A program made the position numbers and the translations under genes. Below, one piece after another: positions 39,423-49,319 of a DNA stretch of 64,000 nt. The stretch lies in NCBI GenBank assembly GCA_034933245.1, contig JAYFNX010000013.1:62001-126000 (forward strand), in the 5' to 3' direction. The notes below the pieces were generated by a model. The model did no database searches and was not told where the DNA came from. It worked only from the letters and a program-made list of their open reading frames with translations. How positions within the stretch are numbered: the stretch's first letter is position 1; each line of letters opens with the position of its first letter. Source of the DNA: Pelethousia sp034933245 (GTDB lineage: Bacteria; Bacillota; Clostridia; Christensenellales; CAG-138).

Positions 39423-39460
39423 GGCAATATCATCCTTACGGGCGCGGGAGTTGCGAGGGT

Positions 39461-40999
39461 ATGAAACAGCGATGGAAACGGGCTTTGATCCGCCGCAGGT
39501 TGTTTGTGGCGGTTCTGCTTATAGCGCAGGTGGCCTTTTTAATCTATTTGATCCATAGTACCAGCAGTACCTCTGAAGTATTGCAGGCTTTGCTATTCCT
39601 TATGAGCCTTGGCGTAGCCTTATATATCATCGGAAAGCCCGGCGATCCAAATGCAAAGCTCAGCTGGGTGTTTTTAATTTTGCTTTCGCCTCTCTTTGGA
39701 GGACTTTTTTATCTTTTTTGCAGCTTTCAAAGCGGAACAAAATATGTGCGCGATCTGATGAATGCCCGGAATACGGCGCTACAGCCCTTCTATAGCCTTC
39801 CCAATAGCAGCTCGGGCGACCCGGATCCAAGCTTGGCAGGTTCCGATGCACCGCTTCTGCGCTATATTCACGCCTGCGGATATCCGGCTTACATTGGTAC
39901 GACGGGGGAATATCTTAGCCCGGGGCAGGCCTTTTATGTACGGTTGCTGGAAGAATTGGAAAGAGCGGAACGGTACATCTTTCTGGAGTTCTTCATCATA
40001 GAAGAAGGACGGGTATGGAATTCCATTTTGGATATTCTGGAACGCAAGGTAAAGCAGGGGCTAAATGTGCGCCTAATCTATGATGACGTAGGCTGCTTTT
40101 TAACTTTGCCTTCCAATTATGATAAAATTTTAGAGAAAAAAGGGATTCAATGCCGGAAATTTCATCCGTTTCGCCCCTTGCTTTCGTCTATGCAAAATCA
40201 ACGGAATCACCGTAAAATCTTATCCATTGACGGGAAGGTTGCTTTTACCGGCGGCATGAATTTGGCGGATGAATACATCAACGCATTAAAAAAGCATGGT
40301 TATTGGCAGGATGCGGGAATATGCTTTGCGGGGCGGGCAGCCTGGAGCTTAACGCTGATTTTCCTTCAGCTTTGGGATTATTGTGAGGAAATTAGCCTGG
40401 ATGAAGTGCGTATGCTCTATCCATGGCGGGATGCGCCCGTACCCGAATGGGGGGACGGTTTAGTTCAGCCTTATGCGGATAGCCCCATGGATAAGGAGCT
40501 CACTGGCCAGAGCGCCTATTTGCGCATCATCCAGTATGCACAGGAATATGTCTATATCGCTACGCCCTATTTGATTATTGACGATATTCTCATGAGCGCT
40601 CTAACTTTGGCGGCGAAAAGCGGTGTGGATGTGCGCATTATCACCCCACATGTCCCTGATAAGCCATTCGTGCACCGCACCTCCCGCTCTTATTATGCAG
40701 AACTGATTAACGCAGGGGTAAAAATCTATGAATTTACGCCCGGGTTCATGCATGCAAAGGTGTTCGTTTCCGATGATTCCCTAGCCTCGGTGGGGAGCAT
40801 TAATTTGGATTATAGAAGCCTATACCATCACTTTGAAGCAGGTTGCCTGCTCTACGGCTGTAAGTGTATTGCCGATATCAAGGAGGACTATCTGGTTACG
40901 CTGGAAACATGCCACCAAGTAACGCCCGCAGAATGTAAGTTTGGGCTTCTCAAACGATTGGAGCAGGAAATTCTCCGTCTGTTTGCGCCGCTAATGTAG
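39461..40999 (+). CDS. cls: Cardiolipin synthase
   Basis: The 512-residue phospholipase-D-superfamily enzyme has two N-terminal membrane helices (FVAVLLIAQVAFLIYLIH and LLFLMSLGVALYIIG plus WVFLILLSPLFGGLFYLF) and two HKD motifs: NHRKILSIDGKVAFTGGMN and MHAKVFVSDDSLASVGSIN. It joins two phosphatidylglycerols to make cardiolipin and glycerol at the membrane. GCGAGGGT precedes the start closely. It is a single gene after a clear promoter. Confidence 0.94.
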   Translation: MKQRWKRALIRRRLFVAVLLIAQVAFLIYLIHSTSSTSEVLQALLFLMSLGVALYIIGKPGDPNAKLSWVFLILLSPLFGGLFYLFCSFQSGTKYVRDLMNARNTALQPFYSLPNSSSGDPDPSLAGSDAPLLRYIHACGYPAYIGTTGEYLSPGQAFYVRLLEELERAERYIFLEFFIIEEGRVWNSILDILERKVKQGLNVRLIYDDVGCFLTLPSNYDKILEKKGIQCRKFHPFRPLLSSMQNQRNHRKILSIDGKVAFTGGMNLADEYINALKKHGYWQDAGICFAGRAAWSLTLIFLQLWDYCEEISLDEVRMLYPWRDAPVPEWGDGLVQPYADSPMDKELTGQSAYLRIIQYAQEYVYIATPYLIIDDILMSALTLAAKSGVDVRIITPHVPDKPFVHRTSRSYYAELINAGVKIYEFTPGFMHAKVFVSDDSLASVGSINLDYRSLYHHFEAGCLLYGCKCIADIKEDYLVTLETCHQVTPAECKFGLLKRLEQEILRLFAPLM

Positions 41000-41130
41000 T
41001 GCGTTCAATTAATAGGAATATGGTGCGCAGTGGGCCTGCCAAGCGCAATGCGCCACGAGGAAACAAACCTTAGGATTAACGGTTAGCAGGGGCCGGGATA
41101 GAAGGGCCGCTATCTTTTTAAAATAACAGG

Positions 41131-41155
41131 GCAGGGGAACCATCCCCTGCCCTGT
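41131..41155 (-). terminator. Terminator of the GAPDH-like gene
   Basis: GGGCAGGGG AACCA TCCCCTGCCC, read on the minus strand, is followed by TGTTATTTT. Confidence 0.7.
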
Positions 41156-41251
41156 AGCGCTTCTTATGGGGGTCCAAACGCGCCTGCCGCCTCGCCGGCA
41201 AGGCTTTAGCAGAGCGGATGCGTGGAGACTCATACCTTGGAGCAATGCTGC

Positions 41252-42505
41252 TTAGATGAGGTTCTTATCGATATATTTGGCCAATTTGCCCATACAATTC
41301 ACATAACATCCAAACTCGTTGTCATACCAACCAAAAATCTTGGCATGGGTTACCGGGATGTTCATATCGGATGTGACCTGCATATCGTGCCGCCGCAGCA
41401 TTTCCGTTCCAAGGGACAGGAAGCCTGTTCTCGTATGGTTTTCCAGGCCCTCTATTACAACTGCCGCCCGGCAGCCCATCAGATCCGAAGAAACATTCTG
41501 CTGCTCGCTGAAAATCAGCAAATCCTTTTGTGCGCCAATCGCAGCCTTTCTGTAGATATCGTTGATGAAGTCCTGCGTGATCACAGGGTTCCCGTTTTCG
41601 TCGAAAAGTGTGGGGAAAGTGAGATTGAGGGAGATCAGGGAAACCGTGCTGGTGGGCACGCGAATAGAATCCGCCATGAATCCCACCTTTTTAATCTCCG
41701 GAATGATTTCCTCCAAGGCGATTGCGGCGCCGGTGGAGGTGGGAATTATGTTATTGAATACGGCGCGGTTCCGCCGCAAATCCTTGCTTCCCGCTTTGGG
41801 CGGCACGTCCAGAATGCTTTGGTTGTTGGTGGATGCGTGGACTGTGGTCATAGAAGCAGTGATGATTTCGGAGGTCTCTTTTGTATCCACAAGGGGCTTT
41901 ACCATATGGGCCAAGCCCGTAGTGGTGCAGCTTGCAGCGGAAATAATATTATGCTTTAAGGGATTGAACGACGAATGGTTGATTCCATATACGAACGTAG
42001 CGCTATCTTCAGGTAGCGTACGGGTTACATCCGCAATTTTGAAGGGCGCACTTACGATAACCTTTTCCGCTCCGGCCTCCAAATGGCCGCGAACGCTTCC
42101 TTTGGGGTGATCCGAAGGCCGTGTGGGATCCAAGAACATTCCCGTACAGTCGATAACCAGCCTGACACCCTCTTTTGCCCAGTTGATGTCCCGGGGATTT
42201 CTGGCCGTTTTTAAAATTTTGATCGGAATTCCGCACAGTTCGATGAGGCATTCGGCTCGATCTATAATTTTCACATTGCACGTTTGTCCCGAATAGCCAT
42301 AGAGGAAACGGTCCAACGTGCCATAAGTGGAGTCGGTCGTAAGATACGCAATGGCATCCTCAAGCTTTTTGCCGATCTCCCTACCTGCATTTACCACAAT
42401 GCCATCATAGTATTTCTGATGGAGATTGTTCCAAAGCGTGAGTTTTCCGATCCTACCGATACCGTTGATTCCCAGGATCCTTTTGCCTTCCAGTTTAATT
42501 TCCAA
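41252..42505 (-). CDS. Divergent glyceraldehyde-3-phosphate dehydrogenase-like protein
   Basis: TTG start with AAAGGAGG eight bases upstream; 417 residues, about 80 longer than normal GAPDH. Conserved elements are the Rossmann NGIGRIGKLTLWN, the catalytic loop SAASCTTTGLAHMVKPL (Cys193), TVHASTNNQSILD (in place of the usual TVH..T..Q..LD), NIIPTSTGAA and WYDNEFGCYVN. The extra length is spread through the NAD domain (residues about 40-130). The catalytic Cys and the His of the TVHA segment remain, so dehydrogenase activity is plausible but the true substrate is uncertain. It is 22 bases downstream of the PPDK-like gene, so the two should be co-transcribed. Confidence 0.85.
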   Translation of the reverse strand: MEIKLEGKRILGINGIGRIGKLTLWNNLHQKYYDGIVVNAGREIGKKLEDAIAYLTTDSTYGTLDRFLYGYSGQTCNVKIIDRAECLIELCGIPIKILKTARNPRDINWAKEGVRLVIDCTGMFLDPTRPSDHPKGSVRGHLEAGAEKVIVSAPFKIADVTRTLPEDSATFVYGINHSSFNPLKHNIISAASCTTTGLAHMVKPLVDTKETSEIITASMTTVHASTNNQSILDVPPKAGSKDLRRNRAVFNNIIPTSTGAAIALEEIIPEIKKVGFMADSIRVPTSTVSLISLNLTFPTLFDENGNPVITQDFINDIYRKAAIGAQKDLLIFSEQQNVSSDLMGCRAAVVIEGLENHTRTGFLSLGTEMLRRHDMQVTSDMNIPVTHAKIFGWYDNEFGCYVNCMGKLAKYIDKNLI

Positions 42506-42527
42506 GACCTGTGCCTCCTTTGGTTGG

Positions 42528-45500
42528 TTATTTTTCTAAAATATCATAATTGCCGGCATAAATGCTGCCAACATCGCCATCGATAGAAATCGGATCCCCT
42601 GAATGGAATAAATGCCCATTGATGCTGCATACCCGCTGGGATTCCTTTACCTGCAGCCCTTCGCATTTTACGATACAAACCTTCCCCAGCCCCACGGCCG
42701 TTACCGCTGCATGGGATGTTGCGCCGCCCTTTGCCGTGAGAAGCCCATTGCAAACGAAGAGCATGGGAATATCGTCCGGCACGGTGTCCGGCCGCACAAG
42801 GATGATCTTCGCTTCCGGAACCTGCTCTTTTATGCGGTTCATATCCTCCATGTCAAAGGCTACTACGCCGGATAAAATGCCGCCGCTTACGCCAATACCG
42901 CGCCCCACAAGCTGCATTTCGCTGGGGGAGACGGCAAAATGACGGTATGCCTTCTGGCTCGTAATCTTTTGGTTGCGCGTTTGCAGGATATAAACATTTT
43001 CAGGCCGTTCTCCATCAAAAGTAAATTCTATCTCCTGGTGAACAAATCCGTGCTGCTCAATCAACTGCCTGGCGTATTTTTGCAGCGTCTGGTATACCTG
43101 CGGGAAGGCGGATTCCAGGGAAGACGGCCCATTGTACTGTTTCTTCCGCTGCGTTTCGGATATCGGCAGGGTGTTTACAAGGCCGGATACCACATCTTCC
43201 CCCTGGCTGCAAATGGCGAAGTCGCCATAAAGGTTAATGCTGGAATAATCCTTCAAGGGGCTGCTGGTAAACACAACGCCCGTGCCGGATTTCTCGTTCA
43301 GATTGCCAAGAACCATCTTTTGCACCAAGACGGCCGTACCCCATTCTTCCGCAATCTGCATATAATCCCGGAAAGAAACGGAACTTTCGGACGACCACGA
43401 ATCCAACACGCAACGGATGGCTGTCTTTAATTGCTCCATGGGGGAAGGCTCAATTCGGATGTTATGATCCAACAACACCTTTTTATAGTCGTAGGCGATA
43501 TCCCGCATTTGCATATTTGTAAACTGAATTTTCAGTTCCACGCCTTGGCGCTCTTTGTGCTCGGACATCACGCTGTCGAAAACATCGCGATCTACGCCGA
43601 AGGACATGCCCCAGCTCTGCAAAAAACGCCGGTAACAATCCCACGCCGTCCAGCCAAACTTCTCCTTGGAACCCCATGCCTCCGTAATTTCGTCATTCAT
43701 ACCCACATTCAGGAAGGTCTTCATGGCGCCGGGGAAAGAGATAAAGGAACCGGAGCGGACGGAAAAGAACAGGGGATTGTTGGGATCGCCAAATGTTCTG
43801 CCAGCCTGCTGCTCCACCAAGGCAATAGACTGCTCAATGGACCTGACGAAGTCCTGCTGCATATAGGGATGGCCATAGAGGGGTTCAATATGCCGGAATG
43901 CCTCCGTGGTAATGACGAACCCCGGTGGGATGGGAAACCGATAAAAGGAAAGCTTCTTCAGGAAGAATGCCTTTGCCCCCAGGAAGATGGGGTTATCCAC
44001 CTTTTCGGTGCTTTGGGAAAGCAGGCTGAAGGTAAGATCCGGATCATAGGTCAGCATGTTTTCGATAAATTTATCCGAGTAATTGTCGATCATGTTCCGC
44101 AAAATGCCGATGGTATTTGCGATGAACAAATCCAACTCCTGAATGAGAAATGCGGACGAAAGCACATCCCGGAAGAATTTTTCCATTTCCATCTGGATTC
44201 TCTCCCGCGTATGCGCTTGGGGGGGGACATTCTGCTCCGTGAGCACTTGGGGAATGATGACGGCCAGCGGCCGCTCGTAGATATTCAGGAAATACCCCCG
44301 GATGATCTGGCTCACATCCTGCCCCAGAAACTGAAAAATGTTAATATATTGGCTCAAGGAAAAACTGGGGGATGCCAAGCTGTAGCGGAACATCTCCAGG
44401 TGCGATTCAAAGCTTTGGTCGTAAATACCATCCAGCGAAAGCCCCTCTTTGAACAAAAGCAGCACATCGTAAATATGACGCAGGGTTTTGGCCGTGAGAT
44501 ATTCATGCGAAAAGGCCTCCAGAATTTGGGCCATCAGCTGCGATACCACGCGTTCCAGGCGGTACATAAGCCCCAGGGCTTCGAATTTCGGCTCTTTATA
44601 TTGGCCGTAGGTGGAGGGAATCCCCGCCGCAATATGCCGCTTATATTGGATGTTCTCAAATGCCTCGGTCTTTTCGGGATTCAGAATGACGGACTTGAGG
44701 TGGTTCATCATCTTGTAGAGCAAAGCAATGGCGGCCTCGTTGCGGGCGCCGTCCAAATCTTCGCTGAGTTGCTCCAAATCGTCTTTTGTGAAGAAATGGG
44801 CTTTTTCCACCAGCGAAACCACATTTTCCGTTTCAAATGAATACTTTTCCAACAGCAGGTCATGAATATGAATAATATCCACAACCTTATTTAAATGCAT
44901 ATCCGGTGCGGAATAGATGGACTGTACCCTGCTTTTTAGCTTTTCGACGTTGAGCTTAAGCAATTCATCCAAGCTTAAGGAAAGATCGCCGCACAAGGCG
45001 CAAAGCGCGTTATGGGCTTTATCATACCATTCCTGATCCTCTTCAAGCGTTTCGTAAAGCTCTTGCGGCAAAAGCTCCCGGAGGGGCTCCTTCTTGCCGT
45101 CGTACCAATATTGGATGATTCTTCTCGTAAGAACCACATTGGTATTGTTGCTTTCTACATGGATTTGTACCCGCAGAAAATGAATCAGCCGATCCTTTCG
45201 CATGGAAAGGCCGTCAATGGCGGTCGTAACCTCTCTAAGCGTTCCTTCCGCGCCAATATCCTGAAAGAACACAGGGAAAATACGGGTGAGCTGCTTTATC
45301 TCCCGGTAGACCGCCCCAATATTGGAGTTAAGCAGCTTGGTAACATCTCGCTGAAACAAATCCGTATCGGAAATATAAATGCCGCCTAGCTTTAGCTCCA
45401 CGATGAGCGCATTGAGCAATTCCCGCATGGCGGAGGGATCTTTTTCGATCAGATCTAAAAAGACGCGAATATTCTTAACATGGTTCGTATTAAACTGAAC

Positions 45501-46613
45501 CTGCCAGTCATTATTCAGCTTCAGGTTTCCAGGGTAGCTAAAGCCAAATCTAATCAGAATGTTTATGAAGTGTGAAATGCTCGCCTTGTTTTTCGAGGCG
45601 ATGACTTCTTTTCCAAGCGTTGCAATGCAGTCAAGCACGGTCCTTGCATGCTCGGCCTTAAGCTCCTGCAGCTCCCAGATAATGTTATCCAAGAAACTGG
45701 CGATATTTTCCGACTCCAACTCCTTAAACACGCTTCTGAGGTTGCGGTTTATATCATAAAGAAGATGGTCGAAAAGTTTGGACATACCGGGCAGATGGAG
45801 CAGATAATAGAGATAATGAATCGTTTCCAAACTGGACACGAACTCTTTGGTGAAGCTCCGAAAATAGTTGGAAATATCGTTATAAAACATGACGTGTCGG
45901 AGCTCTTCCCATGTTTGGGCATGGGCGCGCTCGGCACGCAGATGCTCAAAGAAAGGATGGCCGATCTCTTTGATCTTTTCCGCATCCATCACGCTGAAAA
46001 GACGACTTTTGGACGAAAACCATTCTTCAGCCGCGGATGTTTCCTCCCAATAATCAAAGCAGCGATCCAAAACATAGGAAGTTGTACGCAAAACAATGGG
46101 CAAAAATTCAGGAACCTGGGCAATCCTGTCAAGACAGGTTTTAAAATATCCTGAATTGCGAATGTATAGAAGCGTATTTTTTTCGAGATCTTCTTCTATG
46201 ATGGAAAAGCACCTGAAAATTATCGATTTGGGGAAATCATCCTGGGTTGAAAGGCGGTCCATGAATTTGATGAGCGTTGTAATGAGAAGCTCGCGGTTGG
46301 CATCGTCCTTGACGGATTTAAAAAGAATATCAAAAATATCGATCAGGACTGCCAGAGCCTCATCCGAGTTTTCCAAAGAATTATAGAACCAAAAATCCTC
46401 CAGGCATATACTGTGCAGAAGTTCGATAACATGCCTATCGTTTCGGAACCTATGGTTTAATTCGGTCAAAAATTCTTCAATGCGGTTATGGATTCCCCAA
46501 GTGGAGCTGGAAAGAGAGGCCAGCCACTTTTGCTTTTCCGGGATTTCTTGCACCTTATCATAGGTGTGCGATAGATTGACTTCCAATGCCTTGGATGAAA
46601 GCGTTTTTTCCAT
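42528..46613 (-). CDS. Giant PEP/pyruvate-dikinase-like protein with novel N-terminal domain
   Basis: The ATG at 46613 (MEKTLSSKALEV) has GGAG eight bases upstream and gives 1361 residues. Residues about 1-870 are helical with no motif I recognise. About 880-1225 form a PPDK-type ATP-grasp: LGAKAFFLKKLSFYRFPIPPGFVITTEAF, FFSVRSGSFISFPGAMKTFLNVG, VLVQKMVLGN, QEIEFTFDGERPENVYILQTR. About 1240-1355 are a phospho-His domain with GGATSHAAVTA; the catalytic His is residue 1301. The PEP-binding barrel of PPDK and PEP synthase is absent. The protein could phosphorylate its own His from ATP and pass the phosphate to an unknown acceptor. It is transcribed ahead of the GAPDH-like gene. Confidence 0.8.
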   Translation of the reverse strand: MEKTLSSKALEVNLSHTYDKVQEIPEKQKWLASLSSSTWGIHNRIEEFLTELNHRFRNDRHVIELLHSICLEDFWFYNSLENSDEALAVLIDIFDILFKSVKDDANRELLITTLIKFMDRLSTQDDFPKSIIFRCFSIIEEDLEKNTLLYIRNSGYFKTCLDRIAQVPEFLPIVLRTTSYVLDRCFDYWEETSAAEEWFSSKSRLFSVMDAEKIKEIGHPFFEHLRAERAHAQTWEELRHVMFYNDISNYFRSFTKEFVSSLETIHYLYYLLHLPGMSKLFDHLLYDINRNLRSVFKELESENIASFLDNIIWELQELKAEHARTVLDCIATLGKEVIASKNKASISHFINILIRFGFSYPGNLKLNNDWQVQFNTNHVKNIRVFLDLIEKDPSAMRELLNALIVELKLGGIYISDTDLFQRDVTKLLNSNIGAVYREIKQLTRIFPVFFQDIGAEGTLREVTTAIDGLSMRKDRLIHFLRVQIHVESNNTNVVLTRRIIQYWYDGKKEPLRELLPQELYETLEEDQEWYDKAHNALCALCGDLSLSLDELLKLNVEKLKSRVQSIYSAPDMHLNKVVDIIHIHDLLLEKYSFETENVVSLVEKAHFFTKDDLEQLSEDLDGARNEAAIALLYKMMNHLKSVILNPEKTEAFENIQYKRHIAAGIPSTYGQYKEPKFEALGLMYRLERVVSQLMAQILEAFSHEYLTAKTLRHIYDVLLLFKEGLSLDGIYDQSFESHLEMFRYSLASPSFSLSQYINIFQFLGQDVSQIIRGYFLNIYERPLAVIIPQVLTEQNVPPQAHTRERIQMEMEKFFRDVLSSAFLIQELDLFIANTIGILRNMIDNYSDKFIENMLTYDPDLTFSLLSQSTEKVDNPIFLGAKAFFLKKLSFYRFPIPPGFVITTEAFRHIEPLYGHPYMQQDFVRSIEQSIALVEQQAGRTFGDPNNPLFFSVRSGSFISFPGAMKTFLNVGMNDEITEAWGSKEKFGWTAWDCYRRFLQSWGMSFGVDRDVFDSVMSEHKERQGVELKIQFTNMQMRDIAYDYKKVLLDHNIRIEPSPMEQLKTAIRCVLDSWSSESSVSFRDYMQIAEEWGTAVLVQKMVLGNLNEKSGTGVVFTSSPLKDYSSINLYGDFAICSQGEDVVSGLVNTLPISETQRKKQYNGPSSLESAFPQVYQTLQKYARQLIEQHGFVHQEIEFTFDGERPENVYILQTRNQKITSQKAYRHFAVSPSEMQLVGRGIGVSGGILSGVVAFDMEDMNRIKEQVPEAKIILVRPDTVPDDIPMLFVCNGLLTAKGGATSHAAVTAVGLGKVCIVKCEGLQVKESQRVCSINGHLFHSGDPISIDGDVGSIYAGNYDILEK

Positions 46614-46784
46614 GATCACAACTCCAAATATAGAATCATCCTTCATCATCATACCACAAGAAAAAATAAAGTATAGGGGGATTTTATTTTCCACCCATTT
46701 TTTATCAGAATTTATAAATTTGGATCCTGGTTTTTGAATATAAAATGAACGAAAAATGGCATATCTGTGGGACAAATACCTAGG

Positions 46785-46955
46785 TCATTTCGCATCATCA
46801 CGTGTGCAAAGATCCTCAAATATGGTGGTGCCAATCATAGATTTGCTTAATTCACGCAAAAAAATGCCAAGGCAAATAAAGTCCTCCTTTGAGAGGGTGG
46901 TATAGAAATGGTTGGTTATGGCTGCAATCAGCACATTTAGCTCGCATGGATCCAT
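46785..46955 (-). CDS. DUF6774-like small protein
   Basis: AAGGTG eight bases before ATG 46955 opens a 56-residue frame: MDPCELNVLIAAITNHFYTT LSKEDF, then LGIFLRELSKSMIGTTIFEDL. The D-x-C-E-L start, the alternating hydrophobic helix and the SKED..LG.FL..L...M pattern match the short clostridial family I know as DUF6774, of unknown function. It lies upstream of the PPDK-like gene in the same direction. A start one codon earlier (46958) is possible. Confidence 0.6.
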   Translation of the reverse strand: MDPCELNVLIAAITNHFYTTLSKEDFICLGIFLRELSKSMIGTTIFEDLCTRDDAK

Positions 46956-46969
46956 CATTTTATCACCTT

Positions 46970-47554
46970 AGGCATTATATGCGCCTGATAAAAACCTGGT
47001 CCAACGACGAAGCAAAAGTGGCCTGTCATGGCGGCAGCTTTGTTTGCGAAAAGGGCGTGACGCATCGGATAAGGAACGCGAATCGTGGCGAGAAGAGAAG
47101 GCGGGCACCGGATACATTATATAGGTAGACCCCAAAGCAGGGCCTTTTGACGTAGACGAAAAAAAGAAAATGGGCGGTGTTTCCGCCCATTCCGATCGCC
47201 CGTCAAATAATTCAGGCTCTGTCAACACCCGCTCAATAGAACGGATTTTCCGAACACCCGTAAATGAATCGAGCATCGCCAAGGTTTTTCGGCATGATCT
47301 TCATCGATATCACCTTGATCCTAGTATGCCCGGGTCGAAGACGCATATGCAGAAAAATTTTAGAAATATATGGTAAAAAAACCTTCGGAAAGATACGATT
47401 GCCGGAAACGTGGCCAATTCCCCGCTTGATAAGCCCGTCGGCACTCGAGATAACCTTTCTTTAACATGCTAACGTTCCATCCAGCCTCTACTTATATGTC
47501 ATAGGCGTAAAGGGCTGCCTTGCCTGCGTATGCGCGATTATTTTACAGAATCCC
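46970..47554. other. Intergenic region without a supported gene
   Basis: No frame here has a family signature. A stem AATGGGCGG TGTTT CCGCCCATT at 47169-47191 followed on the minus strand by TTTTCTTTTTTT is a good minus-strand terminator, and a 23-codon frame with AAGGTG (from about 47303, MKIMPKNLGDARF) lies just upstream of it. These may mark a small transcript or a decayed gene. Confidence 0.45.
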
Positions 47555-47611
47555 TTGCGAAATTCCAGATGCTGGATGTATTATGAATATGGGATATTGC
47601 ACATTGTGCAA
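47555..47611 (+). promoter_or_regulatory. Promoter and palindromic operator of the flavodiiron operon
   Basis: TTGCGA (47555-47560), 18-base spacer, TATTAT (47579-47584), then the perfect inverted repeat TTGCACA T TGTGCAA at 47597-47611, just past the predicted start. A repressor bound there would block transcription. Confidence 0.6.
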
Positions 47612-47675
47612 AAAAAAGGACTTATAAGCCAGCCCTGCCAAAGGGTGAGGGCAGAAAATCTTGGAGGACTTCTGG

Positions 47676-49040
47676 ATGTACAACCCTTATAAAATCACGG
47701 ACGATATGCATTGGGTGGGCGGGAGCGACAGACGACTGGCCCTTTTTGAAAATGCGTTCCCCATTCCGCGGGGCATATCCTACAATGCCTATTTGGTTTT
47801 GGATGAAAAAACTGTGCTGCTGGATACGGTGGATCGTGCTGTAAGCGGGCAACTTTTTGATAACCTGGAGCATTTGTTGCAGGGAAGAACCCTTGATTAT
47901 CTGATTGTAAACCATATGGAGCCGGATCACTGCGCTTCCATGGAAGAGCTTGTGAGGAGATATCCTGCGGTGCGTATTGTGGGAAATGCCAAAACATTGG
48001 GCTTGATCCGTCAGTTCTTCAGCTTTGCTATTGACGATCGGGCTGTAAAGATTTGCGAAGGGGACGTTCTATCTACCGGCCGGCACACATTCCGTTTTCA
48101 TATGGCGCCCATGGTGCACTGGCCGGAAACCATGGTTACCTATGATACCGCGGACAAGGTTCTGTATTCGGCCGATGCCTTTGGAACATTTGGGGCGATC
48201 AACGGCAACCTTTATGCGGACGAGCTAAACTTCGAGGCCGATTGGCTACCGGATGCGAGGCGGTATTATGCTAACATTGTGGGAAAATACGGCGTGCAAA
48301 CCCAGGCTTTGCTCAAAAAGATGGCCGGCTTGGACGTAGCCGTTTTGTGCCCGCTTCATGGGCCCGTTTGGCGAAAGAACATAGGCTTTTTTGTGGAGAA
48401 ATATCAGCGGTGGAGTTCGTATACGCCGGAGGATGAAACGGTGATGATCGCCTATGCCTCCATCTATGGGGGCACGGAAAACGCCGCAAATATTCTGGCG
48501 GTTAAATTGGCGGAGCGAGGCGTGCGGAACATTGCCATGTACGATGTTTCCAGCACCCATCCGTCCATAATTGTGTCCGAAGCATTTCGTTGCAGCCACC
48601 TGGTATTCGCCTCCTCCACTTATAATGCAGGCATATTCAGTAATATGGAGACGGTCCTGTTAGATTTGAAGGCGCACAACCTGCAGAATAGAACCGTTGC
48701 CGTTATGGAAAACGGTTCCTGGGCGCCTGCATCCGGCACGCTTATGCGGGGTATCCTGAACGGGATGAAGAATATGACCATACTACAGGAAGGCGTGTGC
48801 CTTAAGTCCACCGTAAAGGAAGCCCAACTGGCCCAAATTGATGCGCTTGCGGACGCGCTGGTTGCTTCCATGCAAAGTGCTAAAGCCGCGAACGGCACGG
48901 GGGTACCGAAAACCAAGAAAGCCGGAAAAGGATTTGTATGCAAAGTTTGCGGCTATGTATATGAGTCGGAAGACCTACCCCGGGATTTTGTTTGTCCGCT
49001 TTGCAAGCATGGTGTGGATGATTTCGAGCCCCTTCTATAA
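47676..49040 (+). CDS. Flavodiiron protein with fused rubredoxin domain
   Basis: The ATG at 47676 is preceded by GGAGG at eight bases; the frame opens 15 bases earlier with TTG inside that site. The 454 residues comprise a metallo-beta-lactamase-like diiron domain (NHMEPDH, HWPETMVTY, SADAFGTFG, CPLHGPVWR), a flavodoxin domain with FMN-binding YASIYGGTENAA (about 255-400) and a C-terminal short rubredoxin (CKVCGYVYESEDLPRDFVCPLCKHG). Such enzymes reduce O2 and/or NO to protect anaerobes, using electrons from rubredoxin. The free rubredoxin gene follows directly. Confidence 0.94.
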   Translation: MYNPYKITDDMHWVGGSDRRLALFENAFPIPRGISYNAYLVLDEKTVLLDTVDRAVSGQLFDNLEHLLQGRTLDYLIVNHMEPDHCASMEELVRRYPAVRIVGNAKTLGLIRQFFSFAIDDRAVKICEGDVLSTGRHTFRFHMAPMVHWPETMVTYDTADKVLYSADAFGTFGAINGNLYADELNFEADWLPDARRYYANIVGKYGVQTQALLKKMAGLDVAVLCPLHGPVWRKNIGFFVEKYQRWSSYTPEDETVMIAYASIYGGTENAANILAVKLAERGVRNIAMYDVSSTHPSIIVSEAFRCSHLVFASSTYNAGIFSNMETVLLDLKAHNLQNRTVAVMENGSWAPASGTLMRGILNGMKNMTILQEGVCLKSTVKEAQLAQIDALADALVASMQSAKAANGTGVPKTKKAGKGFVCKVCGYVYESEDLPRDFVCPLCKHGVDDFEPLL

Positions 49041-49119
49041 AAGAAATTTCCGTTGCTAAAGGCGAGGGAATTAACGCTATACGGCCCGCATAAGGGCTGG
49101 GAAAGGAAGAATAAAACTT

Positions 49120-49278
49120 ATGAAGCAGTATGTATGCGATGTTTGCGGGTATGTTTATGACGAGGCAAAGGGCGAACCGGATTCGGGCATTGCTCCCGGC
49201 ACCGCTTGGGCCGATGTTCCGGACGATTTTGTATGCCCCGTTTGCGGAGTAGGCAAAGAATCCTTCAGCGAAGCATAA
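49120..49278 (+). CDS. Rubredoxin
   Basis: A 52-residue protein with the two Fe-binding CxxC pairs: YVCDVCGYVYDEAKGEPDSG and FVCPVCGVGKESF, and the conserved AWADVPDDF between them. GGAAAGGAAG lies about ten bases before the ATG. It is 79 bases after the flavodiiron gene and is followed by a strong terminator, so it is the second gene of this detoxification operon and probably its electron donor. Confidence 0.96.
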   Translation: MKQYVCDVCGYVYDEAKGEPDSGIAPGTAWADVPDDFVCPVCGVGKESFSEA

Positions 49279-49283
49279 AACGA

Positions 49284-49319
49284 AAAGTATCCCCCGGCAA
49301 ACGTCGGGGGATACTTTGT
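49284..49319 (+). terminator. Terminator after rubredoxin
   Basis: AAAGTATCCCCCG GCAAA CGTCGGGGGATACTTT, a very stable stem. Confidence 0.85.

Noticed and set aside
46889..47128. 79-codon plus-strand frame
   Set aside because: It overlaps the DUF6774-like gene on the other strand, lacks a ribosome site and has unlikely composition.
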